Assembly (NCBI GenBank): GCA_017308235.1
Contig: JAFKFL010000028.1
Location: 1-64,000 of the forward strand
Source: Alphaproteobacteria bacterium
GTDB taxonomy: Bacteria; Pseudomonadota; Alphaproteobacteria; Reyranellales; Reyranellaceae
DNA length: 64,000 bases
Reading direction: 5' to 3'
Positions 1-7,990 of the stretch are shown piece by piece. How positions within the stretch are numbered: position 1 is the first letter of the stretch; each line of letters opens with the position of its first letter. The translations under genes and the position numbers were made by a program. The notes beneath the pieces were generated by a model that was not told the DNA's origin, made no database searches, and saw nothing but the letters and a program-made list of their open reading frames with translations.

Positions 1-60
1 TGCTCCTTAATTTGACCCCCCTTGTCTGCGAACGCTCACAAAAATGATAGGTTGCGCCTT

Positions 61-1071
61 ATGGCCGATCTCGACGCGTTCATTGCGCGCCTGCCCAAGG
101 CGGAATTGCACATCCATATCGAAGGCAGCCTCGAGCCCGAGATGATGCTGGCGCTTGCCCGGCGCAACGGCGTGACCCTGCCTTATGCAAGTGTCGAAGC
201 AGCGCGTGAAGCTTATCGCTTCACGCAGCTTCAAGACTTTCTCGACCTCTACTATCGGGGCATGAGTGTGCTCATCGAGGAGCAGGACTTCTACGATCTT
301 ACGATGGCCTACCTGCAGCGCGCGGCGGCGCAGAATGTCCGTCACTGCGAGATCTTCTTCGATCCGCAGGGCCACACCGAGCGCGGCGTCGCTTTCGAGA
401 CGGTGATCGACGGCCTGTGGCGTGCTCTGCGAGACGGCGAGCGCATTTTTGGGATCACGACCGCGCTGATCCTGTGCTTTTTGCGGCATCTTGACGAAGC
501 GAGCGCGGAACGAACCCTCGACGAAGCCATGCCCTGGCGCGACCGCTTCATCGCCGTCGGCCTCGACTCGTCCGAGAAAGGGCATCCACCGGCCAAGTTC
601 CAGCGCGTCTTCGCTCGCGCCCGGAGCCTCGGCTTGCTGGCGGTGGCCCATGCCGGCGAGGAGGGGCCGCCCGAGTATGTCCGCGAAGCACTGGACCTGC
701 TGCAAGTGCAACGTATCGACCATGGTAACCGCGCTTTGGAGGATCCCGCCCTGGTGGCGCGGCTTGCGACCGAAAGAATGCCGCTCACGGTCTGCCCGCT
801 TTCCAACCATCGCCTGCGCGTCGTGCCCGATCTGAAAGCGCATCCGCTCCGGCGCATGCTGCAAGCCGGCCTGATGGCCACCGTTAACTCAGACGATCCG
901 GCCTACTTTGGCGGCTATGTGACCGAGAATTTTCTGGCCATGCAGCAGGCACTCGATCTCACCAGGGAAGAGATCGTGACAATTGCCCGCAATGGCTTCC
1001 TCTCGGCCTTTTGCGACGAGGCAACGCGGCAGCGCCATCTCCTGGCGTTTGATGCCTTTCTCAAGGAATGA
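61..1071 (+). CDS. Adenine deaminase, adenosine-deaminase family (type 2)
   Basis: Hydrolytic purine deaminase of the metal-dependent adenosine deaminase family; it would convert adenine (or adenosine) to hypoxanthine (or inosine) in the cytoplasm for purine salvage. The 336-residue protein shows the metal-binding HxH near the start (AELHIHIEGS, H17 and H19), then SSEKGHPP, VAHAGEEGPPEY, the TVCPLSN block and NSDDPAYFGGY. The GEEGPPEY and PAYFGGY forms resemble the bacterial adenine deaminase subgroup more than classical adenosine deaminase. I chose the ATG at 61 because the family N-terminus starts just there; an in-frame TTG at 22 would add 13 residues without homology. It overlaps the next gene by 4 bases. 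Substrate choice between adenine and adenosine is inferred from motifs only. Confidence 0.88.
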   Translation: MADLDAFIARLPKAELHIHIEGSLEPEMMLALARRNGVTLPYASVEAAREAYRFTQLQDFLDLYYRGMSVLIEEQDFYDLTMAYLQRAAAQNVRHCEIFFDPQGHTERGVAFETVIDGLWRALRDGERIFGITTALILCFLRHLDEASAERTLDEAMPWRDRFIAVGLDSSEKGHPPAKFQRVFARARSLGLLAVAHAGEEGPPEYVREALDLLQVQRIDHGNRALEDPALVARLATERMPLTVCPLSNHRLRVVPDLKAHPLRRMLQAGLMATVNSDDPAYFGGYVTENFLAMQQALDLTREEIVTIARNGFLSAFCDEATRQRHLLAFDAFLKE

Positions 1072-1991
1072 CCACAGCCTATCTCGCGGCCGAGGGATTC
1101 GAGCCCCAGCTTGAGGAGGAATTGAGCCGCGCAGACGTGGCTGTCCGCATCAGGCACGGGCGACTTCTCGTCAGCGACACGCCGGGGGTCCCGGCCGCGT
1201 GGGCCGCCAATATCTGGCACGATTGCCTCGAGCAGCCGGTTGCCTCGATCGGCGAAGCAGCCAAATCCTTGCGGGCGGTCCAGCGCAATTGGGCGATGTA
1301 TGCGCCAGTCCATCATCGTCGCGCTTCGTTGATCCAGGAACGATTGCCGCACGTTTCGGCCAAACCCATCGTCTTTCCGGCCGCGGCCCCTGCGGCGCCG
1401 CTGGGCTCCTGGACATTGCTTGCGCCGGATCGGCTGCTGGCTGCCGCACAGTGCAGCGCGCCCTTTCCCAATGGCGAGGTGGTCTTCGTCGAGGACAAGG
1501 AAGGGCCGCCGAGCCGCGCCTATCTGAAGCTTTGGGAGGCGCTGGCACGTCTCGCCCGCTGGCCGCAGCCCGGCGAACGCTGCGTCGATCTCGGTGCCTC
1601 GCCTGGCGGCTGGACCTATGTGTTGGCGAAGCTCGGCGGTCGGGTCGTGGCCGTCGACAAGGCGCCGCTCGATCCGAAGGTGGCGGCCATGCCTGGGGTG
1701 GAATGGCGTGGCGAGAGTGCCTTTGCCCTCGAGCCCTCGAGCATCGGGCCTGTCGATTGGCTTTTCTCTGACGTCATCTGCTATCCGGCGCGGCTGCTGC
1801 GCCTGGTCGAGCGTTGGCGCGACTCGAGGCTGGCGAAGAATTTCGTCTGCACCATCAAGTTCCAGGGAGGGACAGACCATGACGCGGCGGCGGCGTTCGC
1901 CGCGATCGACGGCGCACGTGTGATGCATCTGCATCACAACAAGCACGAGCTTACGTTCGTGTTGACCGACGGTGACGCAGGAACGCGGTGA
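1068..1991 (+). CDS. RlmM-like 23S rRNA 2'-O-ribose methyltransferase
   Basis: SAM-dependent ribose methyltransferase of the RrmJ/FtsJ fold, close to RlmM, which modifies C2498 of 23S rRNA in E. coli. The 307-residue protein has the SAM loop DLGASPGGW (residues 174-182) and the full K-D-K-E catalytic tetrad: K154 (SRAYLKLWEA), D235 (FSDVICYP), K264 (CTIKFQGG) and E294 (HNKHELT). The N-terminal 120 residues correspond to the RlmM substrate-binding part, somewhat shorter than in enterobacteria. Its ATG overlaps the stop of the deaminase (ATGA), so the two are translationally coupled. Its 3' end runs 41 bases into the convergent LysR gene. Exact rRNA target is by family analogy. Confidence 0.85.
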   Translation: MTTAYLAAEGFEPQLEEELSRADVAVRIRHGRLLVSDTPGVPAAWAANIWHDCLEQPVASIGEAAKSLRAVQRNWAMYAPVHHRRASLIQERLPHVSAKPIVFPAAAPAAPLGSWTLLAPDRLLAAAQCSAPFPNGEVVFVEDKEGPPSRAYLKLWEALARLARWPQPGERCVDLGASPGGWTYVLAKLGGRVVAVDKAPLDPKVAAMPGVEWRGESAFALEPSSIGPVDWLFSDVICYPARLLRLVERWRDSRLAKNFVCTIKFQGGTDHDAAAAFAAIDGARVMHLHHNKHELTFVLTDGDAGTR

Positions 1992-2862
1992 CGTGCGCTC
2001 GAAAGCCGTCGATGAACTTCCGCGCCACCGGCGGTACCGTGCGATGGGCGGCATAGAGCGCCGAGTACTCGAAATCTATCCGGGGCTCGAACGGCCGCGC
2101 GACAATGCCGCGCGTGGCGTACTCGGTGGCGGTGAAGGGCTCGCAGAGCGCCACGCCTACGCCTGAGCCTGCGAGCGCGCAGGCGATCTCAGATAGTGGT
2201 GTCTCGATGCGCATGATGCGTTCCACACCGCGCTCGGCGAAGAGGCGGTCGATGCGGAAGCGGGACACCGTTGAGGGGCCGAGCGAAATGAAGCTCTCGC
2301 CGTCGAAATCCTCCGGCTTGAGCTTCGTCTTGCGCGCCAGCCGGTGTCCCTGGGGTAGCACGGCCACGTATGGCGCGGTCGGCATGCGTTCCAGCTGTAC
2401 GGCGGCATGTTCGATCGAGGACTCGGCAAAGCCAAGGTCGCATTGTCCCTGGGCCACGGCAGTGACGACGGCGTGTGACACCAGGCCTGACAGCACGATG
2501 TTGAGTTTCGGCCGTTCGGCGAGAAAGTGGCCGACGAAGCGTGGCAGGAAACCGTTGGCGAGTGCCGGTAGGGCGGCAATCCGGAGATAACCGGCCCGGC
2601 GCGTGCGCAATTCGGTCGCTGTTTCGGCGATGCGTTCCAGCCCGACGAAGGCGCGCTCGACCTCTGCATAAAGCGACAGGGCCTCGCTGGTCGGGATCAA
2701 GCCGGTCCCGCGGCGCTCGAACAGCGTGAGCCCAAGATGATGCTGCAGGTCGCGGATCAGGCGGCTCACAGCCGGTTGGGTGACATTGATCAGCGTGGCG
2801 GCCGCGCCGACACCGCCGGTGAGCAGGAAAGCTTCGATCTGACGGGGATTGAGGCCGCGCAC
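1951..2862 (-). CDS. LysR-family regulator of the opine/polyamine-type operon
   Basis: LysR-type transcriptional regulator, 303 residues, with an N-terminal winged helix-turn-helix (residues about 5-62, LNPRQIEAF... TQPAVSRLIRDLQ) and a periplasmic-binding-like effector domain (about 93-295). The GLNPRQIEAF start and overall sequence resemble regulators next to opine and amino-acid oxidase operons (OccR/NocR type). It begins with GTG. It is divergent from the nine-gene transporter-oxidase operon starting at 2989, so it most likely regulates that operon and itself. A perfect palindrome lies 8 bases upstream of its start. The effector is unknown; an opine, hydroxyproline-like imino acid or polyamine derivative would fit the neighbours. 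Confidence 0.9.
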   Translation of the reverse strand: MRGLNPRQIEAFLLTGGVGAAATLINVTQPAVSRLIRDLQHHLGLTLFERRGTGLIPTSEALSLYAEVERAFVGLERIAETATELRTRRAGYLRIAALPALANGFLPRFVGHFLAERPKLNIVLSGLVSHAVVTAVAQGQCDLGFAESSIEHAAVQLERMPTAPYVAVLPQGHRLARKTKLKPEDFDGESFISLGPSTVSRFRIDRLFAERGVERIMRIETPLSEIACALAGSGVGVALCEPFTATEYATRGIVARPFEPRIDFEYSALYAAHRTVPPVARKFIDGFRAHVTAFLRHRRSTRT

Positions 2863-2870
2863 GGCTCTTT

Positions 2871-2885
2871 ATAACATCTTGTTAT
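2871..2885. promoter_or_regulatory. Probable LysR operator (palindrome)
   Basis: Perfect inverted repeat ATAACA-TCT-TGTTAT, 15 bases, containing the T-N11-A core of LysR recognition sites (T2872, A2884). It sits 8 bases upstream of the LysR GTG and about 100 bases upstream of the divergent operon. It would suit autorepression plus activation of the operon. Binding is inferred. Confidence 0.6.
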
Positions 2886-2988
2886 GAACGAGGGAGAAAA
2901 TCCGTATTTGACGACCGGATGACGGGCAGGGAAGCATGGCCGGAGGTCGAGGCAAAATCGGCCGGCAAATCAGTCAACGGGAGGGGCA

Positions 2989-4020
2989 ATGAGACGTTTG
3001 GCACGACTGTCCGTCATCGCGGGCGCGATCGCGCTCTCCAGTACATCGGCCTTTGCCCAACAGACGCTCACCGTCGCGGGCTACGGCGGTTCGTTCGAGC
3101 AGACGATGCGCAAGGAAGTCATTCCGGACTTCGAGAAGGCGCACAAAGTGAAGGTCGAGTATGTCGCCGGCAATTCGACCGACACGCTCGCCAAGCTGCA
3201 AGCGCAAAAGGCCAACCAGGTGATCGATGTGGCGATCGTCGACGATGGCCCCATGTATCAGGCGATCCAGCTGGGCTTCTGCGGCAAGATCGCGGGCCTG
3301 CCGGCTGACGATCTCTATACGAGCGCACGCTTCAAGGATGACAAGGCTGTTGCCATCGGCCTGGTCGCGACCGGGCTCATGTACAACACCAAGGTCTTCA
3401 AGGAGAAAGGCTGGGCCGCGCCGACTTCGTGGAACGATCTCAAGGACACCAAGTACAAGAAGACGATCGTCATCCCGCCGATCAACAATACCTACGGCCT
3501 CTACACACTCATGATGTTCGCGCGCCTGAACGGCGGCGGCGAAAAGGACATCGAGCCGGGCTTCAAGGTGATGAAGAACGACGTCAATCCCAACGTGCTG
3601 GCTTACGAGCCGTCGCCGGGCAAGATGACGGAGCTGTTCGAATCGGGACAGGGCCTGCTGGCGGTCTGGGGCTCCGGCCGCGTGCAATCCTTCGCCAACA
3701 CAGGCTTCCCCGTCGATTTCGTCTATCCGAAGGAGGGCGCGGTGACGTTGCTTGCCTCTGCCTGTCCGATCGCCAAGGCCAATGCCTCGCCGCTCGCCTC
3801 GCAGTTCATCGAGGCGATGCTTCAGCCCAAGCTGCAGCTCATCCTGCTCAAGGACTACGGCTACGGCCCGGTGAACAAGAAAGTCGAGGTGCCGCCCGAG
3901 CTCGCCAAGATGGCGCCGGTCGGCGAAAGGGCGGCCAAGCTGATCAATCCCGACTGGGACACCATCAACGCCCATCGCGACGAATGGACCAAGCGCTGGA
4001 ACCGCGAGGTGGAGCGCTAG
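2989..4020 (+). CDS. ABC transporter substrate-binding protein, PotD/AfuA-like
   Basis: Periplasmic solute-binding protein (bacterial extracellular solute-binding family 1, polyamine/iron type), 343 residues. It has a Sec signal peptide with a basic start and a hydrophobic core ending ...STSAFA, cleaved before QQTLTVAGYGGSF (about residue 24). The YGGSFEQTMRKEVIPDFEK opening is typical of the PotD-like group. A strong GGGAGGGG ribosome site precedes the ATG. It is the first gene of the operon that continues through ATPase, two permeases and three oxidase subunits, so its ligand is probably the substrate of those oxidases: an opine, an N-substituted amino acid or a polyamine-like compound. The exact ligand cannot be read from sequence. 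Confidence 0.88.
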   Translation: MRRLARLSVIAGAIALSSTSAFAQQTLTVAGYGGSFEQTMRKEVIPDFEKAHKVKVEYVAGNSTDTLAKLQAQKANQVIDVAIVDDGPMYQAIQLGFCGKIAGLPADDLYTSARFKDDKAVAIGLVATGLMYNTKVFKEKGWAAPTSWNDLKDTKYKKTIVIPPINNTYGLYTLMMFARLNGGGEKDIEPGFKVMKNDVNPNVLAYEPSPGKMTELFESGQGLLAVWGSGRVQSFANTGFPVDFVYPKEGAVTLLASACPIAKANASPLASQFIEAMLQPKLQLILLKDYGYGPVNKKVEVPPELAKMAPVGERAAKLINPDWDTINAHRDEWTKRWNREVER

Positions 4021-4024
4021 GGGG

Positions 4025-4948
4025 TTGGCGTTCCTTGAGCTCGAGAATCTGACCAAGCGCTTCGGCCAGCAGACCGCGGTCGATGGGCTGTGGCTGGGCG
4101 TCGATAAGGGGGAGTTCGTCTCCCTTCTCGGCCCCTCGGGCTGTGGCAAGACCACGACGCTGCAGATGATCGCAGGTTTCGTCGAACCGACATCGGGCGC
4201 GATCCGATTGGAGGAGCGCGATCTCCTGGCGGTGAAGCCGGCGCAACGCGGGCTCGGCGTGGTGTTCCAGAGCTATGCGCTCTTCCCGCATATGACGGTG
4301 GTGCAAAACGTCTCGTTCGGCCTCGAGATGCAGGGCGTGGCGGGCGCAGAGCGCGCCAAGCGCGTGGGCGAGACGCTGGAGCTGGTGGGGCTCGGGAGCT
4401 TCACCGAACGGTTCCCGCGCCAGCTTTCAGGCGGTCAGCAACAGCGCGTGGCGCTGGCCCGCGCGCTGGTGATCCGACCGCGCATCCTGCTGCTCGATGA
4501 GCCACTGTCCAATCTTGACGCCAAGCTGCGCGAAGAAATGCAGATCGAGCTGCGGCAGATCCAGCGTACGGTCGGCACAACCACCATTCTGGTGACGCAT
4601 GACCAGGCCGAGGCGATGGCGCTCTCCGATCGTATCGTGGTGATGAACAAGGGCCGCGCCGAACAGATCGGCCCGCCCTACGAAGCCTACGAGCGGCCAG
4701 CGACGCCGTTCGTGGCGAGCTTCCTCGGCAAGACCAACCTGGTGAAGGGCATTGCCGTGCGGCCGGAGCGCATCTCGTTCGCGGCCTCAGGCCTCGCCGG
4801 CACGGTGCGCACCCGCATCTTCCAGGGCAATCACTGGCTCTACCAGGTGGAGACATCGGATGGGCTGGTGACGGTCATCCGCCAGAACACGGGTGAGCCG
4901 ATGCCCGTCGAAGGCGCCGTGGTGCATCTGTCCTGGATGGCGGGATGA
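4025..4948 (+). CDS. ABC transporter ATP-binding protein, PotA-like
   Basis: Cytoplasmic ATPase subunit of the import system, 307 residues. Walker A GPSGCGKTT (residues 36-44), Q-loop FQSYALFPHM (81-90), signature LSGGQQQ (134-140), Walker B ILLLDEP (154-160) and the switch His in LVTHDQAEAMAL are all present. The C-terminal TOBE region (about 240-307) is short for PotA. It starts with TTG four bases after the binding-protein stop, with the GAGCGCTAGGGGG stretch as ribosome site. Its stop overlaps the ATG of the first permease (ATGA). Confidence 0.9.
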   Translation: MAFLELENLTKRFGQQTAVDGLWLGVDKGEFVSLLGPSGCGKTTTLQMIAGFVEPTSGAIRLEERDLLAVKPAQRGLGVVFQSYALFPHMTVVQNVSFGLEMQGVAGAERAKRVGETLELVGLGSFTERFPRQLSGGQQQRVALARALVIRPRILLLDEPLSNLDAKLREEMQIELRQIQRTVGTTTILVTHDQAEAMALSDRIVVMNKGRAEQIGPPYEAYERPATPFVASFLGKTNLVKGIAVRPERISFAASGLAGTVRTRIFQGNHWLYQVETSDGLVTVIRQNTGEPMPVEGAVVHLSWMAG

Positions 4949-5796
4949 AGACCGCCCCCTATCTCCTCAGCCTGCCGGCGTTGCTGCTCTTCGCGGCGGT
5001 CGTGATCGTGCCGCTCGGCATGACAGTGGCGCTGAGTTTCCATGATTGGGGGCAGTACAAGGGCATCGTGCCGGTCTTCATCCTCAAGAACTGGCGCGAG
5101 GTCTTTTCTGACTCCTATTACGGCGAGATGTTCTGGCGGACCTTCCGCATCGCGCTGCTGGTGACGCTGCTCTCGGCCGTGTTCGGTGCACCGGAGGCAT
5201 ATATCCTCAATCGCATGAGGAGCCCGTGGCGCGGCCTTTTCCTGCTGGTGATCCTGGGGCCGCTCCTGATCTCGGTGGTGGCGCGCACGCTCGGCTGGGC
5301 GTTGCTGTTTGGCGGCAAGTCGGGCTTGATCAATGCGGTCCTGCTGTCGCTTGGGCTGATCTCGGCGCCGCTGCCCTTCATGTTCACCGAGACCGGCATC
5401 GTGGTGGCGCTGACACACGTCCTGATGCCCTACATGGTGCTGGCCGTGTGGGCGGCGCTGCAGCGGCTTGATCCGCAGGTGGAGAATGCCGCGATCACGC
5501 TGGGGGCGGGGCCGTTCACGGTGCTGCGCCGGATCGTGCTGCCGCAGGCCATGCCGGGTATCCTGTCGGGGGCGGTCATCGTCTTTGCCCTTGCGGCGTC
5601 CGCCTTCGCGACGCCCGCGATCATCGGCGGCCGCCGGCTAAAGGTCGCCTCGACGCTCGCCTACGATGAATTCCTGAACACGCTCAACTGGCCACTCGGC
5701 GCGGCAGTCGCCGTGCTGCTGCTGGTGGCGCTCGTTCTGATCGTGTTCGGCGCCAATCGCTGGGTCGAGCGCCGCTATGCGCAGGTGTTCGGATGA
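4945..5796 (+). CDS. ABC transporter permease, PotB-like
   Basis: First inner-membrane permease of the importer, 283 residues, with about six transmembrane segments; the first runs over residues 8-28 (SLPALLLFAAVVIVPLG). The EAA loop that docks the ATPase is visible as ENAAITLGAGPFTVLRRIVLPQAMPG (about residues 179-203). Size and the N-terminal YLLSLPALLLF fit the PotB/AfuB class. Overlaps both neighbours by 4 bases. Confidence 0.88.
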   Translation: MKTAPYLLSLPALLLFAAVVIVPLGMTVALSFHDWGQYKGIVPVFILKNWREVFSDSYYGEMFWRTFRIALLVTLLSAVFGAPEAYILNRMRSPWRGLFLLVILGPLLISVVARTLGWALLFGGKSGLINAVLLSLGLISAPLPFMFTETGIVVALTHVLMPYMVLAVWAALQRLDPQVENAAITLGAGPFTVLRRIVLPQAMPGILSGAVIVFALAASAFATPAIIGGRRLKVASTLAYDEFLNTLNWPLGAAVAVLLLVALVLIVFGANRWVERRYAQVFG

Positions 5797-6602
5797 GGCG
5801 CAACGGACCGCTCGCTCTTTGCTATCACGCACTGTTCGTGGCCTTCACGCTGGCGCCGATCATTGTCGTCTGCTGGGTCGCTTTCACACCCGAGGGCTAC
5901 TTGTCGTTCCCGACGACCCATTGGTCGTTGCGCTGGTTCCACGCAATCGCCCGATATCCCGAGTTCATCTCGGCCTTCTGGCGCAGCATCGGTCTGGGCG
6001 CACTCTCGTCGATCATTGCCGTTGCGATCTCCGTGCCGGCGGCGCTCGCCATCGCACGCTATCGCTTCGCCGGCCGCGAGGCCTTCACCGCGCTCTTCAT
6101 GTCGCCGCTCATGATTCCCAACGTGGTGCTGGGTATCGCCTTCCTGCGGTTCTTCACCGAAGTGGGCCTGGGCGGGACCTTCACCGGCCTCGTGCTGGCG
6201 CACATCGTGATTATCTTCCCGTTTGCGCTTCGGCTCACGCTCGCCTCGGCTGTGGGCCTCGATCGCGCGCTCGAACACGCCGCGCTCTCGCTCGGTGCCT
6301 CGGAATGGACGGTCATGAAGCGTATCATCCTGCCGCTGGTGCTGCCCGGCCTGGTGAGCGGCTGGGCGCTCGCCTTCATCAACTCCTTTGACGAAGTGAC
6401 CATGACTGTGTTCGTTGCCGCACCAGGAACGGAGACCTTGCCGGTGCGCATGTTCCTTTACATTCAGGATAATATCGATCCGTTGGTGACGTCGGTGTCG
6501 GCCTGCGTGATCGTCGTGACGGTCGCGGCGCTGGTGGCGCTCGACCGCGCCTACGGGCTGGAACGGCTGCTGGTGGGAAGGGGCGGGAACGATGGCCGCT
6601 AG
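5793..6602 (+). CDS. ABC transporter permease, PotC-like
   Basis: Second permease, 269 residues, about six transmembrane helices. The EAA loop reads EHAALSLGASEWTVMKRIILPLVLPG (about residues 164-189), and the following SGWALAFINSFDEVTMTVFVA is characteristic of PotC. It pairs with the preceding permease as a heterodimer. Its 3' end overlaps the next gene by 11 bases, so uptake and oxidation genes are tightly coupled. Confidence 0.88.
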   Translation: MRRNGPLALCYHALFVAFTLAPIIVVCWVAFTPEGYLSFPTTHWSLRWFHAIARYPEFISAFWRSIGLGALSSIIAVAISVPAALAIARYRFAGREAFTALFMSPLMIPNVVLGIAFLRFFTEVGLGGTFTGLVLAHIVIIFPFALRLTLASAVGLDRALEHAALSLGASEWTVMKRIILPLVLPGLVSGWALAFINSFDEVTMTVFVAAPGTETLPVRMFLYIQDNIDPLVTSVSACVIVVTVAALVALDRAYGLERLLVGRGGNDGR

Positions 6603-7716
6603 CGACTACGATGTCGCCGTCGTGGGCGGCGGGTTGGTCGGCGCAGCGACCGCCTGGGGGCTGGCGCGAGAAGGCTGCCGTGTGGCGTTGCTCGACGAAG
6701 GTGATCGCGCCGTCCGCGCCTCGCGCGGCAACTTCGCGCTCGTCTGGGTGCAGAGCAAGGGGCTGGGCCTCGCGGCCTACGCCGGCTGGACGGTTCGATC
6801 CTCCAATGCCTGGGCCGATTTCGCGGCAACGCTGAAAGAAGAGACCGGCCTAGACGTTTGCTTCCAGCGACCGGGCGGCTTCCATCTTGCGCTGTCGGAG
6901 CGGGAACTCGAGGCGCGGGCCACCACGCTGAAGCGGCTCCACAACCAGCCCGGCATCGTTGACTACAAGACAGAGATCCTTGACCACAGCCAGGTAGCGA
7001 AGATGCTGCCCGACATTGGCCGCGAGGTGGTGGGCGCAAGCTACTGTCCGCTCGACGGGCATGTAAACTCGCTGCGCCTGTTCCGCACCCTGCACACCGC
7101 GATCCATGCGCGCGGCGTAAAATATTTGCCGAGCCATCGGGTCGAGAACATCGTGCGTGAAGAAGGTGAGTTTCGTTTGACCACGACGCAGGGCGAGGTG
7201 AGGGCGGGCCGCGTCGCGCTTGCCGCCGGCAATGCCAACATGCGGCTCGCACCCATGGTTGGCCTCGAAGCGCCGATGAAGCCCGAGCGCGGTCAGATCG
7301 TGGTCACCGAGCGTCTGCGGCCGTTCCTTCATCATCCCGTCGTCACGCTGCGCCAGACCGACGAAGGCACGGTGATGATTGGTGATTCCAAGGAAGAGAG
7401 CCTAGATCCCACCGGCCTCACGTTGGGCGTCAGCGCGACCGAGGCCGAGCGCGCAGTGCGCCAATTCCCGCTGCTCGCCAACGTGAACGTGGTGCGCACG
7501 TGGAGCGCGATCCGGGTCATGACGCAGGACGGCTTTCCGATCTACGACGAGTCCGAGACCCATCCCGGCGCTTTCGTGCTCTGCTGCCATTCGGGCGTCA
7601 CGCTCGCGGCCAATCATGCGCTCACTGTGGCGCCGATGATCGCGCGCGGCGCCCTCGACAAGACGCTGGTCGCCCCCTTCAGCGCGCGGAGGTTCCATGT
7701 TCAAGAGGCTGGGTGA
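6592..7716 (+). CDS. FAD-dependent amine/amino-acid dehydrogenase subunit (OoxB/HcnC-like)
   Basis: DAO-superfamily flavoprotein, 374 residues. The dinucleotide-binding motif VVGGGLVGAATAWGL lies at residues 9-23 and the family C-terminal region WSAIRVMTQDGFPIYDE binds the isoalloxazine side. Together with the next two genes it makes the three-part arrangement of opine oxidases (OoxB-OoxA), hydrogen cyanide synthase (HcnABC) and D-hydroxyproline dehydrogenase: a catalytic DAO subunit, a small 2Fe-2S protein and an FAD/NAD protein. It would oxidise the C-N bond of the imported substrate at the membrane or in the cytoplasm. Substrate is inferred only from this class and the co-transcribed transporter. 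Confidence 0.85.
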   Translation: MAASDYDVAVVGGGLVGAATAWGLAREGCRVALLDEGDRAVRASRGNFALVWVQSKGLGLAAYAGWTVRSSNAWADFAATLKEETGLDVCFQRPGGFHLALSERELEARATTLKRLHNQPGIVDYKTEILDHSQVAKMLPDIGREVVGASYCPLDGHVNSLRLFRTLHTAIHARGVKYLPSHRVENIVREEGEFRLTTTQGEVRAGRVALAAGNANMRLAPMVGLEAPMKPERGQIVVTERLRPFLHHPVVTLRQTDEGTVMIGDSKEESLDPTGLTLGVSATEAERAVRQFPLLANVNVVRTWSAIRVMTQDGFPIYDESETHPGAFVLCCHSGVTLAANHALTVAPMIARGALDKTLVAPFSARRFHVQEAG

Positions 7717-7990
7717 CACCGCCGACACCCTTACGATCGAGATCGACGGCAAGTCCGTCCGCGCCCGCTCGGGCGACACGGTCGCGGCGGCCATGCTGGC
7801 CAACGGCATCGATCATTGCCGCACGACGCCTGTCACCGGCGCACCGCGCGCGCCTTATTGCCTGATGGGTGTGTGCTTCGAATGCCTTGTCATGATCGAC
7901 GGCGTCGGCAGCCGGCAGGGGTGTCTGGTACCGGTGCGTGACGGCATGCGGGTCGAGACACAGCAGGGTAAGCGGGAGGCAGGGCGATGA
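7697..7990 (+). CDS. Small (2Fe-2S)-binding subunit of the oxidase complex
   Basis: 97-residue ferredoxin-like protein with the plant-type cluster cysteines in CLMGVCFECLVMI and a downstream C in RQGC (about residues 55, 60, 63 and 76). It corresponds to the separate small iron-sulfur subunit (HcnA-like, gamma subunit of hydroxyproline dehydrogenases) that passes electrons between the DAO subunit and the FAD/NAD subunit. It overlaps the upstream gene by 20 bases and the next by 4. Confidence 0.87.
   Translation: MFKRLGDTADTLTIEIDGKSVRARSGDTVAAAMLANGIDHCRTTPVTGAPRAPYCLMGVCFECLVMIDGVGSRQGCLVPVRDGMRVETQQGKREAGR

Noticed and set aside
2974..4155. Long minus-strand frame opposite the binding-protein gene
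   Set aside because: It mirrors the codon positions of a clear secreted binding protein, has no recognisable motif and biased His/Arg/Leu composition.
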